Below, piece by piece: positions 18,425-27,943 of a DNA stretch of 64,000 nt. This DNA comes from Epithemia pelagica. Lineage: Eukaryota; Bacillariophyta; Bacillariophyceae; Surirellales; Surirellaceae. Each line of letters opens with the position of its first letter. The stretch's first letter is position 1. The DNA lies in the NCBI GenBank assembly GCA_946965045.2, contig OX337235.1, positions 2,737,928 through 2,801,927 of the forward strand, in the 5' to 3' direction. The position numbers were made by a program, and so were the translations under genes. The notes beneath the pieces were generated by a model, which made no database searches, was not told the origin of the DNA, and worked only from the letters and a program-made list of their open reading frames with translations.

Positions 18425-19609
18425 ATGGATGAAGACGATTCATTGATCCTTCTCCTCCTGGAGGAGGAGAAGAAGAAGAAGAAGCTTCGTCTTGAGGAAG
18501 CACAGCGTGTTCGTAATCGTTCGGGAGGGATTCGTCGCGCTGCTCTCCAACATCCAAAATACTCTTCGTTCATGAGACTTTACAATAGTGGCGATGACCC
18601 CTCGTTGATAGCTTTGTGTGGCTTTGATCATGAGTCATTTGAGAGTCTGCTAAAGCTGTTCACGCCACTGTTTAACAGTTGGAGTCCCTATCCACAGAAA
18701 GCGAACAAAAAGTTTCACATGAGACGCGTTCGACAAACTGGGAGAACAGGACGGAAACGGCAAATAGACGCAACGATATGTCTAGGATTAGTGCTCGCCT
18801 GGACGCGTACTCGTGGTTCAACGATCCCCTTGCAGGTCATCTTTGGGATGACTGCGAACCCAGTTTCTGTTTGGTTGCGCTTTGGGCGTCGTCTTCTGGT
18901 CAAAGTCCTCCAGAACCATCCGGACGCCGAGGTGAGAATGCCAACGCGAAGCGAAATAGCGAGCTTCAAGGCGGTTATTAGGGAGAAATACCCTGTGCTC
19001 AAGAATGTGTGGGGAGCGATGGACGGACTCAAAGTCCTCATCGAAGCTAACCCTGATCTTGAAAACATCTTCTATAATGGATGGAAATGCGATCACTATA
19101 TTTCAAACCTTTTTGTTTTTTCACCAGATGGAAGGATCCGGGCGTGTTACATCAACGCGCCTGGATCCTGGCACGATTCTACGTTGGCCCACCTCTCGAA
19201 GATCTACGAAAAATTAGATGCCGTGCACGACAGTGAACAACGACGTGGTGGCGGGCGCATTGTCGTGGACTCTGCATTCGGATCGGAGAATCGCCCGAGC
19301 TTGTTGAAGTCGTATCAAAACAATGTGGATCGACAGGGTCGAGTGAGAAATACAAGGGAGATGTACAAGGCGGCCACTTCGGTGCGACAGCTGTCCGAGT
19401 GGGGGATGAGAGGCTTGCAAGCTTCCTTCCCTCGCCTGAAAGACCGCCTTAAGTATGAAGAGATGGGAGAAAGGAAGATTGTCCTGTCTCTCATTGTCCT
19501 ATTGTACAACTACAGGGCTTCGTGTGTTGGCTTCAACCAGATTCGGACGACATTTTACCCCCATTTGTATCTTACAGGACAACAGGGATACCATTCATCT
19601 CTTTCGTAG
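18425..19609 (+). CDS. PIF/Harbinger DDE transposase
   Basis: 394 residues from ATG 18425; no ATG lies in frame upstream. An acidic, Leu- and Lys-rich N-terminus is followed by a helix-turn-helix-like region and the catalytic domain. NVWGAMDGLKVLIE supplies the first Asp, ACYINAPGSWHDSTLA the second (the WHDS block is diagnostic of the family), and IVVDSAFGSENRPSLLKSY followed by LSEWGMRGLQASFPRLK supplies the third acidic residue region. The protein should cut and join the ends of the element together with the Myb-like partner encoded opposite. The frame is intact, which suggests a young copy. Confidence 0.85.
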   Translation: MDEDDSLILLLLEEEKKKKKLRLEEAQRVRNRSGGIRRAALQHPKYSSFMRLYNSGDDPSLIALCGFDHESFESLLKLFTPLFNSWSPYPQKANKKFHMRRVRQTGRTGRKRQIDATICLGLVLAWTRTRGSTIPLQVIFGMTANPVSVWLRFGRRLLVKVLQNHPDAEVRMPTRSEIASFKAVIREKYPVLKNVWGAMDGLKVLIEANPDLENIFYNGWKCDHYISNLFVFSPDGRIRACYINAPGSWHDSTLAHLSKIYEKLDAVHDSEQRRGGGRIVVDSAFGSENRPSLLKSYQNNVDRQGRVRNTREMYKAATSVRQLSEWGMRGLQASFPRLKDRLKYEEMGERKIVLSLIVLLYNYRASCVGFNQIRTTFYPHLYLTGQQGYHSSLS

Positions 19610-19634
19610 TCAACTATACCAGTTATTTTATCTA

Positions 19635-20969
19635 CTAAATTTCTTTTCCTACCTTGTCATCATTCTGGTCAATGTTCTGGTCTTCAGGTGTTAGAGTGTG
19701 TTGCGGTCGGAGCTGACCCGCAGGCGTTGTAGTGTTCTGTTGCGGTTGGACCTGTTGCGGTTGGACCTGTCCCATTACATTGGGTGCAAGCAACATGAGC
19801 AAGTTACTCTGTTGCTGCATCATCATTTGTAGCATTGATTGTTGCATAGCCATTGACTGTTCCGCACGACGCTCGTCTCTCTCACGTCGCTCGTCATCAC
19901 GCTTCTGTCGCTCTTCTTTCTCACGGTCTTCTTTCTCTCTGCGAAACTTTCTTTCTTTCTCTTCCGCATCTTGACGATTCTGCTGCGACACCATCATGAA
20001 TTTCATGATAGCGTCAGTTTTGTCGTCGGAGTAAATTGTTCGCTTGCGTCGACTTTTCGTATCCGACCGAAGGGGCTTTGATCCATGCGGCTTGAGACTT
20101 GTTTTGGGGGTCTCTAGATTTCCCTCCTTGTCTTGCTTCTCTCCTTGTTGATCGTCTGCTTCTTCGTCGTCTTCTTCATCTTCTCCGTAGTCTGCTTCTC
20201 CATCTGCAACACTCTCTCCTTCTGACGAGGTCGAGTCGAAGCCAATGTCGTGTCTGTTTGGCTTTTCGCCAACATCACATCGTGTTTGGATGTTGATGAG
20301 GATCTGTTTGGCCGCCTTCACTTCGTCGGGACAATGTGGATCTCCCGTAGGAATCTTTCTCCCATGTAGCGCACCAAAACGGCGTTTGAGAGATTCCCTG
20401 TCCCTGAGGCGGTCGGACGCCTTGAACCTTTCGTTGTAGGCGTCCGTTACTCGATCCCAATCGTATTGCCCTGCAGGTTCTATGGCGGAAATAAGATCAA
20501 GGAGGTACCAGGTCTCGTCTTCAGTGAAGTTCCTCCCTCTCGCTCTACCTGGTCCTCCATTACCCTTTTTTGCGTGTGATACGCTTCCTTTTTTCGCTTT
20601 GGTTGTTGTGTTCGATGTTGCTGTGTTTTTTCCGGAGGCTGTAGGAGCTGATGTTGGAGCAGTCTTCTTTGCCTTCTTGGCTTTGGCCTTCTTGTCGTTG
20701 TTTTGCTCTTGTAGGAGTCTCTTAATGCGGAGTCGGGGTGACTCACGTCGCACTGGTGGGACACTTGTTGCTGCAGGAGTGGGAGGGACGCTGGTTTTTG
20801 TCAAATTCAGTTGTTCGGACAAGTCAGGAGGTCCCTGTGTGACTGGCATCTGGGTCGGGGCATCTTCCTCCTCTGACTCCTCTGAGGTGAAGTCGTCCTG
20901 GTTTTGGGCCAAGCCTGCCTCGACTTCGGCAAAGGCTCTCTCCATCTTCTTTTCAAGATCCTCGGCCAT
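19635..20969 (-). CDS. Myb/SANT-like DNA-binding protein of the Harbinger element
   Basis: 444 residues from ATG 20969; the stop is 25 bases from the transposase stop, tail to tail. A trihelical Myb/SANT-like domain lies at about residues 144-215: NFTEDETWYLLDLISAIEP, then WDRVTDAYNERF and RESLKRRFGALHGRK, with spaced aromatic residues. It is preceded by a Pro/Lys/Ala-rich basic linker and followed by an acidic stretch, then a long Glu/Arg/Lys coiled coil (about residues 330-395) and a Gln/Met-rich tail. In Harbinger elements this second protein brings the transposase into the nucleus and onto the terminal repeats. Frame intact. Confidence 0.8.
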   Translation of the reverse strand: MAEDLEKKMERAFAEVEAGLAQNQDDFTSEESEEEDAPTQMPVTQGPPDLSEQLNLTKTSVPPTPAATSVPPVRRESPRLRIKRLLQEQNNDKKAKAKKAKKTAPTSAPTASGKNTATSNTTTKAKKGSVSHAKKGNGGPGRARGRNFTEDETWYLLDLISAIEPAGQYDWDRVTDAYNERFKASDRLRDRESLKRRFGALHGRKIPTGDPHCPDEVKAAKQILINIQTRCDVGEKPNRHDIGFDSTSSEGESVADGEADYGEDEEDDEEADDQQGEKQDKEGNLETPKTSLKPHGSKPLRSDTKSRRKRTIYSDDKTDAIMKFMMVSQQNRQDAEEKERKFRREKEDREKEERQKRDDERRERDERRAEQSMAMQQSMLQMMMQQQSNLLMLLAPNVMGQVQPQQVQPQQNTTTPAGQLRPQHTLTPEDQNIDQNDDKVGKEI

Positions 20970-21266
20970 TGTCAAGGGTGGAGGTACAAAGCGAAGAAGT
21001 CAAGGGTGGACGTACAAAGCGAAGAAGAGGCTCGAGAAAAGGACGAGATGCTCGTGGTGGTAAGCTTTTTCCTTCTTGTATGGGGGGGGATATATCATAT
21101 ACATGTATGGACATATATATATACATGCGCTGAGAATAAGTTTGTGTCGAAAGTTCATAAGCCGAGGCCTACCCCCGGACAAATTTTGCCTTAAACGGAT
21201 CTTAATTTCTCAGCGAACAGGTTATGGGCTCAAGTTTAGGAACGATTTTTTTTTAGGATTTGGGGG

Positions 21267-21284
21267 TTATGACTTACAGTAGAG
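21267..21284 (-). repeat. Right terminal repeat of the Harbinger element
   Basis: Exact reverse complement of 18151-18168. Confidence 0.65.
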
Positions 21285-21415
21285 TTCCACTCTCAGATTG
21301 CAGACACTTCTACTTCTTGTTTTCCGACTCGGTCTCCACCAGCGGCATTGACAGTTGCTTTTTGTTGACACAACAACAAAAACAGGGCACGTTTCGTTGC
21401 AAGCAAAAAAGAGGA

Positions 21416-22258
21416 ATGAGTTCTAACAATCAGCATCAGCAGCAACAAGATGGAAGAAGCCGCAGCAACCCGCCCGTTTTGAGCGGTTCCGTGCGTGCAA
21501 GGGATTTCGATGACGAAACGTCGTCGCCTGAGACCAGACGCCCGCGAAGATTGCGCGACGATGAAGATGATACTACGGCTTATGAACATCGACACGTGCT
21601 ATGCTTTGCTGCTCGTAACCGGAGGGGTCGTTTTTATATTCCCGTGACGAACAACGATTTCGGTGGAATTCTAGTAGACCATGTGTTGCTCGATTCAGGT
21701 TGCAGCACACTCTTGTTGCCATTTCCATTGACTGCAGGCTTTCCAAATGTTTTCTGTACGAGCAAATACTTTTGGACGGTGTCTTCTTCTAGGGGTTCTG
21801 GAGCTATTCACTCTCCAGTTCTCAAAATAAAGCTCCGTCTCGGTGGAGAATTTCCCCTCACCCTTGCGAACAAAGAGCAGCCTCCCCTCGCAATTCTGCG
21901 ATTTCACATTGGAAGTCAAGCCGCCAATATGCTTTTAAATACGCACCATTATCGCGCCATACTGGATGCCAACTCTGTCACGAAACTCAACGATTTCCGC
22001 GGTGCCCTAGGTGATCGGACCTCCCCAGAACGTACGTATGCGTTGCTTGGACAGAGTAACTTTTCTCGCTTCATGTATTGCCAGCTGGGTGACGTTGCCA
22101 TTGCGCTATCGAGGGATTTTGACGGATGCCAAAATATTTTGGACATCATGGCACAATACGAGAGAAAAATGGCTCCTTTGGTAGCAGCATTTGACAGATT
22201 TCATGACTTGGAGGACGACGATGGAGACGGCAATGAGGAAGAGTATCGCTTGTCCTAG
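21416..22258 (+). CDS. Retropepsin-like protein of unknown role
   Basis: 280 residues from ATG 21416; an in-frame ATG at 21269 lies inside the Harbinger repeat and is less likely. After a Gln/Arg-rich low-complexity start, the segment VDHVLLDSGCSTLLLPFPL has the hydrophobic-hydrophobic-D-S-G pattern of a retroviral-type aspartic protease active site, and AILDANSVTKLNDF lies about 90 residues on. Such domains occur alone in eukaryotic genes (Ddi1-like) and in retroelements. No other retroelement domain is present nearby. The tail is very acidic (DLEDDDGDGNEEE). Protease activity is an inference from one motif. Confidence 0.5.
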   Translation: MSSNNQHQQQQDGRSRSNPPVLSGSVRARDFDDETSSPETRRPRRLRDDEDDTTAYEHRHVLCFAARNRRGRFYIPVTNNDFGGILVDHVLLDSGCSTLLLPFPLTAGFPNVFCTSKYFWTVSSSRGSGAIHSPVLKIKLRLGGEFPLTLANKEQPPLAILRFHIGSQAANMLLNTHHYRAILDANSVTKLNDFRGALGDRTSPERTYALLGQSNFSRFMYCQLGDVAIALSRDFDGCQNILDIMAQYERKMAPLVAAFDRFHDLEDDDGDGNEEEYRLS

Positions 22259-22599
22259 GATGCTGGTTCAGAAAATGAGGTGGACGAGCCGGATGACCGC
22301 TAGCTAGCCAGGAGAGGAAGATGTGACAACGACAACATTCGATCTGCAGAAGCCATCTCGTTTCTTTCGATTCATTGTTTCAAGTACGCGGCTGCAACGA
22401 GTGAGGTTTGGCTGACTAGTTGGTTGAGGATCCAAGGGATTTTTCCATGTCGGATTCTGGTCGAGACACACGTCCTATGCAGCGCTTGCAGTTCCACCTG
22501 CATTGTCCTGGGAAACTTGCTGAGAAATTGAGGTGGACGAGTTAGCAGGAGAGGACCTTGGGATTTGTCGAACGGAAGAGCAGGCCAATCGTTTATAAT

Positions 22600-23200
22600 C
22601 CCAGACCGCAACTCTCCGAAGCGTCGGATCGAGTGGAAGACTATCTCTGTCAGTTGCAACAGTGTTATGAGGAGAAACGGGCGCACAAAAGTATTGGCCC
22701 ACACCTCCTTCCTTTATTGTGCCATGATCCATGATGGAGACACACAACCAATCCACGCGCCTTTGATCGAATTCAAGATCTCTTCGACGAAATGATTGAC
22801 AAGGGTGATGTGTCCGAGCTCGATTCAAAGGCCCTGACCCGAGTCTGTCATGCCTTTTCCGACTGTCATCATCTGCATGTACTGGATGCCGCGCGACGCA
22901 TTCTCGATGACATGTCGAGGCCCCATCAACCGGCGTTCGGAAAACCCACGCGACATACCTTCTCGGCTCGACCGTTCTGTCAGCTTCTGGTCATGAGGAA
23001 CGGGTAGAGGAAGCCCAATGCCTCCTTATCATTGTAGAAGAATTTCCAGAGAGTAAGGGAGATTCAAATCTTCACCGAATGCCGTCTGCTTCAATGCCTT
23101 GATCTGGGTCTGGGCCAGATCCGGAGATGCTTCTCGGATGTCGAAGCCATTCTTCTTCATGTGGTCGCAGCCATGGACACAACAGGGGCAGATGGAAGTC
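22600..23200 (+). pseudogene. Decayed PPR gene
   Basis: Short frame-broken pieces read like PPR helices: RVEDYLCQLQQCYEEKR (about 22630), FDRIQDLFDEMIDKGDV (about 22765), LDAARRILDDMSRP (about 22880) and, after a frame change, VCFNALIWVWARSGDASR (about 23088). They lie in one orientation and proper order, with stops and frameshifts between them. The pieces are recognisable by pattern only. No start or intact frame. Confidence 0.5.
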
Positions 23201-23747
23201 GAAGTGAACTGCTGCTATACCAGAAAAACTTGGCCGGTGTCCTGACTTCGCTCAGGGAACCAGATGCCGCCCGTTGCCGAGATTATCCAACAATTGGAAT
23301 ATTCTTGAAAGAGCAACAGTGCAATATAGACAACCCGGCATTTACTGGCATTTACCATGGGCTCTTGACGTGTTCGTGAGGGCGAGATGAGCTCCGATGT
23401 GCTCATGGCACAACAGTACACTTCAATGTGGCCATTGCGGCCCGGTGAATGCCGCTAGCTGCAATTTCCAAATTTGGTGCATGGCCGTGGAAAACTCCAG
23501 GTTAGATCGAGGGTCTCTTTCTTCTTAAGGAAGCGCCTTCAGGAAATTCATGCGAGCCTGGTGTCGTCGAACAGGGTGGACTCGTCGACGAAGACGACGA
23601 AAACCCACTCGACCAGGACGTTTGCTGAGCTCCCGCATTGTTCGAATTGTTTTCAACGGGGCATTTGGACTTGTCTATTCCAAACAGTGATGTACTTCTC
23701 TCTAAACTGTATAAGTATGGTGTGGTATTAAGGCTGCTGTCTCTGCG
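23201..23747. other. No recognisable gene
   Basis: About 550 bases of broken frames. It may be the tail of the decayed PPR gene. Nothing else is seen. Confidence 0.3.
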
Positions 23748-23895
23748 TTCCACCAGGCGTTCAGCGTCCATTCGATGCAGTCAAACGCAGGCTGCAACTC
23801 ACATGCAGCGCCAACTCGTCTGCCATTCTTTGTGAGTTTGAGCGTCATGTGGGCGTTCCAAGAATATGGTCAACAGAGCACGAACAAAGGATGTT
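23748..23895. repeat. Direct copy of the 5' end of the prolyl 4-hydroxylase gene
   Basis: Nearly identical to 27322-27475, same orientation. On the minus strand it covers the first part of the hydroxylase frame (MALKLTKNGRRVGAACELQ and on) plus its upstream flank. It joins directly to the rDNA fragment on its right. Confidence 0.85.
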
Positions 23896-24620
23896 GGTGT
23901 TGGGCCATTTCGTCCCACTCAGCAACAATCAAGGCCATTATCATCCCTTGTTCATCGCCCACTGGGACAACACCAGCCGCAGCCCCCCTCTCGCAAGCAA
24001 CAGGGGAAGTGCAGGTTGGCTTACACTGGTTTCCTTCGCTTCCGTTTCAGCAAGTTCAGGTACTCTTTGACAGCGCTTTCGCGCGACTTTGCATCTTTTC
24101 CTCACGGTACTTGTACGCTATCGGTCTCTCACCAGTATTTAGCCTTTGATGAAATTTACCACCACCTTAGAGCTGTTATCCCAAACAACGCGACTCCAAA
24201 GCCAATTCTCACGCATGTGGACGAACGGGAGTCTCACCCTCTCTGTTGCCCCGTTCTAGGGGACTTGGTCCACTAGCTGAATGAAAAGGCAACCACAATT
24301 CGACAAAGTCGATTCACAAGAAGGCCTATTGGCGCTTCACTCGCCGTTACTGGACCAATCCTAGTTAGTTTCTTTTCCTCCGCTTATTAATATGCTTAAA
24401 TTCAGCGGGTCCTCTTGTTTGAGCTGAGATCAGGGACATAAGACATGAGGATGCATCGCATGTTCATATTGACCACCATTTCACACAACCAAGCAAACGG
24501 AGAAAGTCGAGAACGATGATAGCTCGTTGCTCGCTGAGGACCACAGGGGCTCCTACGTACTTGAGCCGAGCACTCGCTTTGGCGTCCATTCTCGCATTAC
24601 TTCCTCCCAGGTGAATCGGT
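23896..24620 (-). rRNA. Fragment of nuclear rDNA: ITS2 and 5' part of LSU (28S) rRNA
   Basis: Read on the minus strand, it runs from part of ITS2 (about 24620-24440) into the 5' end of LSU: the block around 24380-24440 contains GAATTTAAGCATATTAATAA, then GCGGAGGAAAAGAAACTAAC, the universally conserved LSU start. It continues through the D1 region (AGACCGATAGCG, AAGTACCGTGAGG near 24105-24130) into D2. SSU and 5.8S are absent and LSU is cut in D2, so this is a displaced fragment, not a working rRNA gene. Its right end lies against the 3' end of the nuclease-kinase gene. Confidence 0.85.
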
Positions 24621-26430
24621 GCCTTTAGGATGGTCAGGAAACTATATTACGCGACCACCGTCGACTGAAAGCGACAACTCTACAAGGTCGGACTTCGAAG
24701 CAAACTCCTTCAACGGGCCAATTAACTCAAAAAGATCTAAAAAATTGGCCCGGCCCTTGACATTTCGGTCCCACCAACCTGAAAACGTAGACCCAGCTTC
24801 TGGTCCGCTAACGACCGGACGGAAAAGTTGTAGGAGGTATAACATAGACTCCAAATCATGCGATTTCTCCATTCCCAGAGAGCCTACGGTTGAGTCCGCA
24901 ATGGCCTGTACAACATCTTGAGCACGCCCGCCATCTGAGCCATCCCGTTTCAGAAGACGCAACGTCGAAGGATACCGCTCCCCCTCGCGTCGACAAAAAT
25001 CAAAGTCAACGATCATTCCCGTATGCAAAATGCAATTAAGCAACCGTATGTCGCCATGAACAAAACCTTTTCCATGCAGTGTCTGCAAGTTCTCCAAAAG
25101 CCGTCCGAGCATGGCTGCCGGAACGCGGTGGAACCACTTCTGTCCATCTTCTCTGCCATAAAATTTGGTTGTGACAATACAGAGATCATCGTCGATTTCA
25201 GTTTCTTCTGCGTTCGGGTCGATAAATTCTCTGACTAACTCGATGTTCGGCTTCCTACGATCTTGTTCCGCAACATTGCGGTCGCGATAATCGTAACCCT
25301 TGACGACTTTTCTGCTTTTTTTGTGGAGTGATGTGACGTTGCTCAGCATGTACTCCATGAAAGTGCCCTTGATTTCAGTCTTGTAGTTTTGAAGGTAACC
25401 CTTGATTCCCGAGATGAGCATCTTGAGACCAGCTTCGTTCTGGCCTTCCATCAACATAACCTTGCGGAATGGAGGTTTATTCGACTCGGAGATCCAAGGA
25501 ACAATCCCAAATGCTCTAATGTTCAAACAGTTCATGTCTGTGCCATGAACTTGAACTCCGAGTACTGATCGCTGTGAAACGCTCATGTAGTCCGTTCCAT
25601 AGCACGCTGATTGGGCTTCGAAATCGTCAAAATTGTTCCGAGGCTTGTACTCCAACAAAACAGCGACCTGCCCATCACCGGAAGTTGTCTCCTCGCAGAA
25701 TACAGCGATATCAACGTCCTGCTTTGACGATGGTTTGCTATCTGGGAGGATTGGGGTTTGGTGAACGACAGTGCAATCATCTGAGCGCAGTTCGTGCGCC
25801 AGGATTCTGCCTAACTGGCAACTTCGAGGAGTCTCGAGGTCAGTCGTTCGTCCTTCTTTCGGGCACCATGCCGTCACCTGTTCATTCATGATTCTGCGTG
25901 CGGTTGCGGAAAATTCAAAGCTCTTTTTCATTGCCTTCAGGAAAGCAATGTACGATGGAACATGAACAAAGGATCCGTACATAAACCCACTAGGCAAAAC
26001 ATCCCTTTCGTACAACTTTCTCTTGTTGGTATCAGTCCCAAGGGTAGATGCTGAATGATCAAAAGTAGGTGGGGGGACATAATCAATGATTCTTTGTGTT
26101 TGCCTATTTGCGTTGTCGATCAGCAAGTCCGCAATCTGAGGGATACGCTGCCGATCTAAAACTCCTCCGGCTAATAAGGTTAGAACAATACCTTCACACA
26201 CTAATGTCGCTGCGTCACGCCAAAATTCATCCGACCTCATCGGAGCATCATTGCGTTTCTTCACCGCATTGACCAGCGCCTCAATGTATTCTTCCTTCGT
26301 AGATTCTGACATTTTGGTTGGTCCCTCTTCTTCGTCTCTCTCTTTTCATGGTTTCCCCAAGGTCGTCATTATGACAATACACCACCGACCAGGCCGGCTT
26401 GAACGGATGAAGGACGGACTGTCCATTCAT
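24326..26430. repeat. Large direct repeat, copy 1 (rDNA fragment plus nuclease-kinase gene)
   Basis: 2,105 bases matching 43852-45934 in the same orientation with a handful of substitutions and short indels. The unit holds about 300 bases of LSU/ITS2 and the whole gene 24642-26312 with its upstream flank. In this copy the LSU sequence continues leftwards beyond the repeat; in copy 2 it stops. I found no target duplication or inverted ends. Confidence 0.9.
24642..26312 (-). CDS. Nuclease-like (PD-(D/E)xK) plus protein-kinase-like fusion, copy 1
   Basis: 556 residues, single exon. The middle (about residues 160-260) has the pattern of a restriction-endonuclease fold: QDVDIAVFCEE near residue 198 supplies an Asp and VAVLLEYKPR near 218 supplies E-x-K. 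The C-terminal part has kinase signatures: LHGKGFVHGDIRLLNCILH near residue 412 is the catalytic loop with HGD in place of HRD, and MIVDFDFC near 432 stands for DFG. KVVKGYDYRDR near 340 may hold the ATP-binding Lys. This domain pair resembles the nuclease-kinase C-terminal modules of Crinkler-type effector proteins of oomycetes and other eukaryotes, known from comparative work to be related to mobile elements. The N-terminus has no clear signal peptide or LxLFLAK-type motif. Function here is inferred. Confidence 0.6.
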   Translation of the reverse strand: MSESTKEEYIEALVNAVKKRNDAPMRSDEFWRDAATLVCEGIVLTLLAGGVLDRQRIPQIADLLIDNANRQTQRIIDYVPPPTFDHSASTLGTDTNKRKLYERDVLPSGFMYGSFVHVPSYIAFLKAMKKSFEFSATARRIMNEQVTAWCPKEGRTTDLETPRSCQLGRILAHELRSDDCTVVHQTPILPDSKPSSKQDVDIAVFCEETTSGDGQVAVLLEYKPRNNFDDFEAQSACYGTDYMSVSQRSVLGVQVHGTDMNCLNIRAFGIVPWISESNKPPFRKVMLMEGQNEAGLKMLISGIKGYLQNYKTEIKGTFMEYMLSNVTSLHKKSRKVVKGYDYRDRNVAEQDRRKPNIELVREFIDPNAEETEIDDDLCIVTTKFYGREDGQKWFHRVPAAMLGRLLENLQTLHGKGFVHGDIRLLNCILHTGMIVDFDFCRREGERYPSTLRLLKRDGSDGGRAQDVVQAIADSTVGSLGMEKSHDLESMLYLLQLFRPVVSGPEAGSTFSGWWDRNVKGRANFLDLFELIGPLKEFASKSDLVELSLSVDGGRVI

Positions 26431-26689
26431 GTTTTTTGCACTAGGTAGGTAGAACCAATATGCCACAAGAACGTCCTTTGATGGATGAACGCCATTTTAG
26501 CTGCGGTGTACATTGCACTGATTCATTTTGCTAGGTTCAAGCTCAGTATGGCGACCAAAGCCAGGACAAAACTTCATAGTTCGCATGAGAACGGCACACT
26601 CGTGCAACACTCCTTCGACTCGCGCAAGTGTCGATCAAAGCATGTTATGTATGTGTTATGATAACGGTTGACAGATAATTGATCACAGT

Positions 26690-27422
26690 TCACGTCGCTG
26701 CGATGCAACATATTCTTCTGGTGTTGCATGAATCTCGAATGACACTGCCGGCACTTTCCGGGTGAGCCTGGACTGCATGGTCTGCCATTGTGTTGCGACG
26801 GCCATCTTTATCGTAGTTTAGCCAGGTAAAGGCCGGCCCTTTCTTTGGAACAATAGTCACATTAGCATTGGGAAATATAGTACCTGCACCGCCGTCAGTA
26901 AGATACATGAGGAACGTCATAGCGCGCTTGTCATGGTGCAAATGCATCGGAGTGGTACCTCCGCTTGTGCGCTGAAACTTTGCATAGGGATGTGTCAATT
27001 CAATGTCAGTATCCCACATGGCTTTGGCTTTATCTTGCAAGGAAATGATGAAGTTGGCATCCTCTTTTTGGACCATCACAAACCTTATCCTCTGAGATCT
27101 TGAAACAGGTCTTTCCTTGACTTGGATGAGCATTGAGGGCATCCTTCTTCTCATCTCTACATGGACCAAACATGTTGAAATCATTGCCGTACTTTTGAGC
27201 TAGGACAAGCAACTTGTCAACTTCCTCACTGGTCAGAAAGTCTTCAAAGGACCATATGCCAGGATTTGCCGCTATCAGATGGCCCTTTCCTTCTTTGGGC
27301 CGAGCCCACGGTTCAGTACTATTCCACCAGGCGTTCAGCGTCCATTCGATGCAGTCAAACGCAGGCTGCAACTCACATGCAGCGCCAACTCGTCTGCCAT
27401 TCTTTGTGAGTTTGAGCGCCAT
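26690..27422 (-). pseudogene. Prolyl 4-hydroxylase-like gene with a frameshift
   Basis: Two frames on the minus strand overlap near 27060-27080. The first (from ATG 27422) encodes GIWSFEDFLTSEEVDKLL, typical of the start of the P4H catalytic domain; the second encodes PMHLHHDKRAMTFLMYLTD (H-x-D iron ligands), then GGAGTIFPNANVTIVPKKG. They meet at an A5 run (positions about 27073-27077 on the plus strand), where one base gained or lost would join them. The expected distal iron ligand His and Lys motif are only partly recognisable before the stop. It could be a pseudogene, a sequencing indel, or a gene with an intron I missed. Confidence 0.6.
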
Positions 27423-27475
27423 GTGGGCGTTCCAAGAATATGGTCAACAGAGTACGAACAAAGGATGTTGGTGTT
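27322..27475. repeat. Source-like copy of the duplicated hydroxylase 5' end
   Basis: Partner of 23748-23895. Its left part is the 5' end of the hydroxylase frame; the right end is a TTGGTG microsatellite. Confidence 0.85.
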
Positions 27476-27943
27476 GGTGTTGGGCGTTGGGCGATTGCAC
27501 CATCACCAATCACCAATCACCATACTAAAATGTCTACCTCCTAGCGGGTTTGAGAGTTCTATGGTCTTTCCGTCAATCATTGGGGGTGGAGGAAGTCTCT
27601 CCGTAGTCCGTAGTTCCCGCTAGATAATCAAAAATACCGGGTAATCCTTGTTTTACAGGATTTCAGTGGAAACCCGGATAATTGCGACACCATTTTTGAA
27701 AAATTCATCTCTTTCCTCTATAGTGGTACAGCTTACCCCCAAAACAGTCGGTGACACCCGTACTACCTTCACCCCGCCACGTTTTTTCCCTATATTCCCC
27801 TTCTATTCTTTTAAGGGCAAACGGCGCCGTTATTTAATTTTTTTCCATCAACCTTACACTAAGAAATTGTATTGTATTTTAATCTCTTCAATGTCGTTAC
27901 GCTGGCAATGTGGTAAGCGTTTTCCCCCCTGCCGCAAATTCCC

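Larger units (their letters stand above)
18151..21284. mobile_element. PIF/Harbinger DNA transposon, both genes intact
   Basis: About 3.1 kb bounded by an 18-bp perfect inverted repeat, CTCTACTGTAAGTCATAA at 18151-18168 and its complement at 21267-21284. A further direct copy of 16 bases of it lies at 18235-18250. Between them are the two genes typical of the superfamily: a DDE transposase (plus) and a Myb/SANT-like protein (minus), convergent. Harbinger elements make a 3-bp target duplication; I could not find a convincing one next to either repeat, so the true ends may lie a few bases away. Confidence 0.7.

Noticed and set aside
18151-21284. A 3-bp target duplication at the Harbinger ends
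   Set aside because: The bases outside the inverted repeats are complements of each other or unrelated, not direct repeats, at every boundary I tried.
23896-24620. A functional rRNA locus
   Set aside because: SSU, 5.8S and most of LSU are absent, and the ends join to protein genes.
27734-27760. TACCCCCAAAACAGTCGG as another left end of the helicase transposon
   Set aside because: Similarity stops after about ten bases and no matching 10-bp duplicate (TGGTACAGCT) was found on the right.
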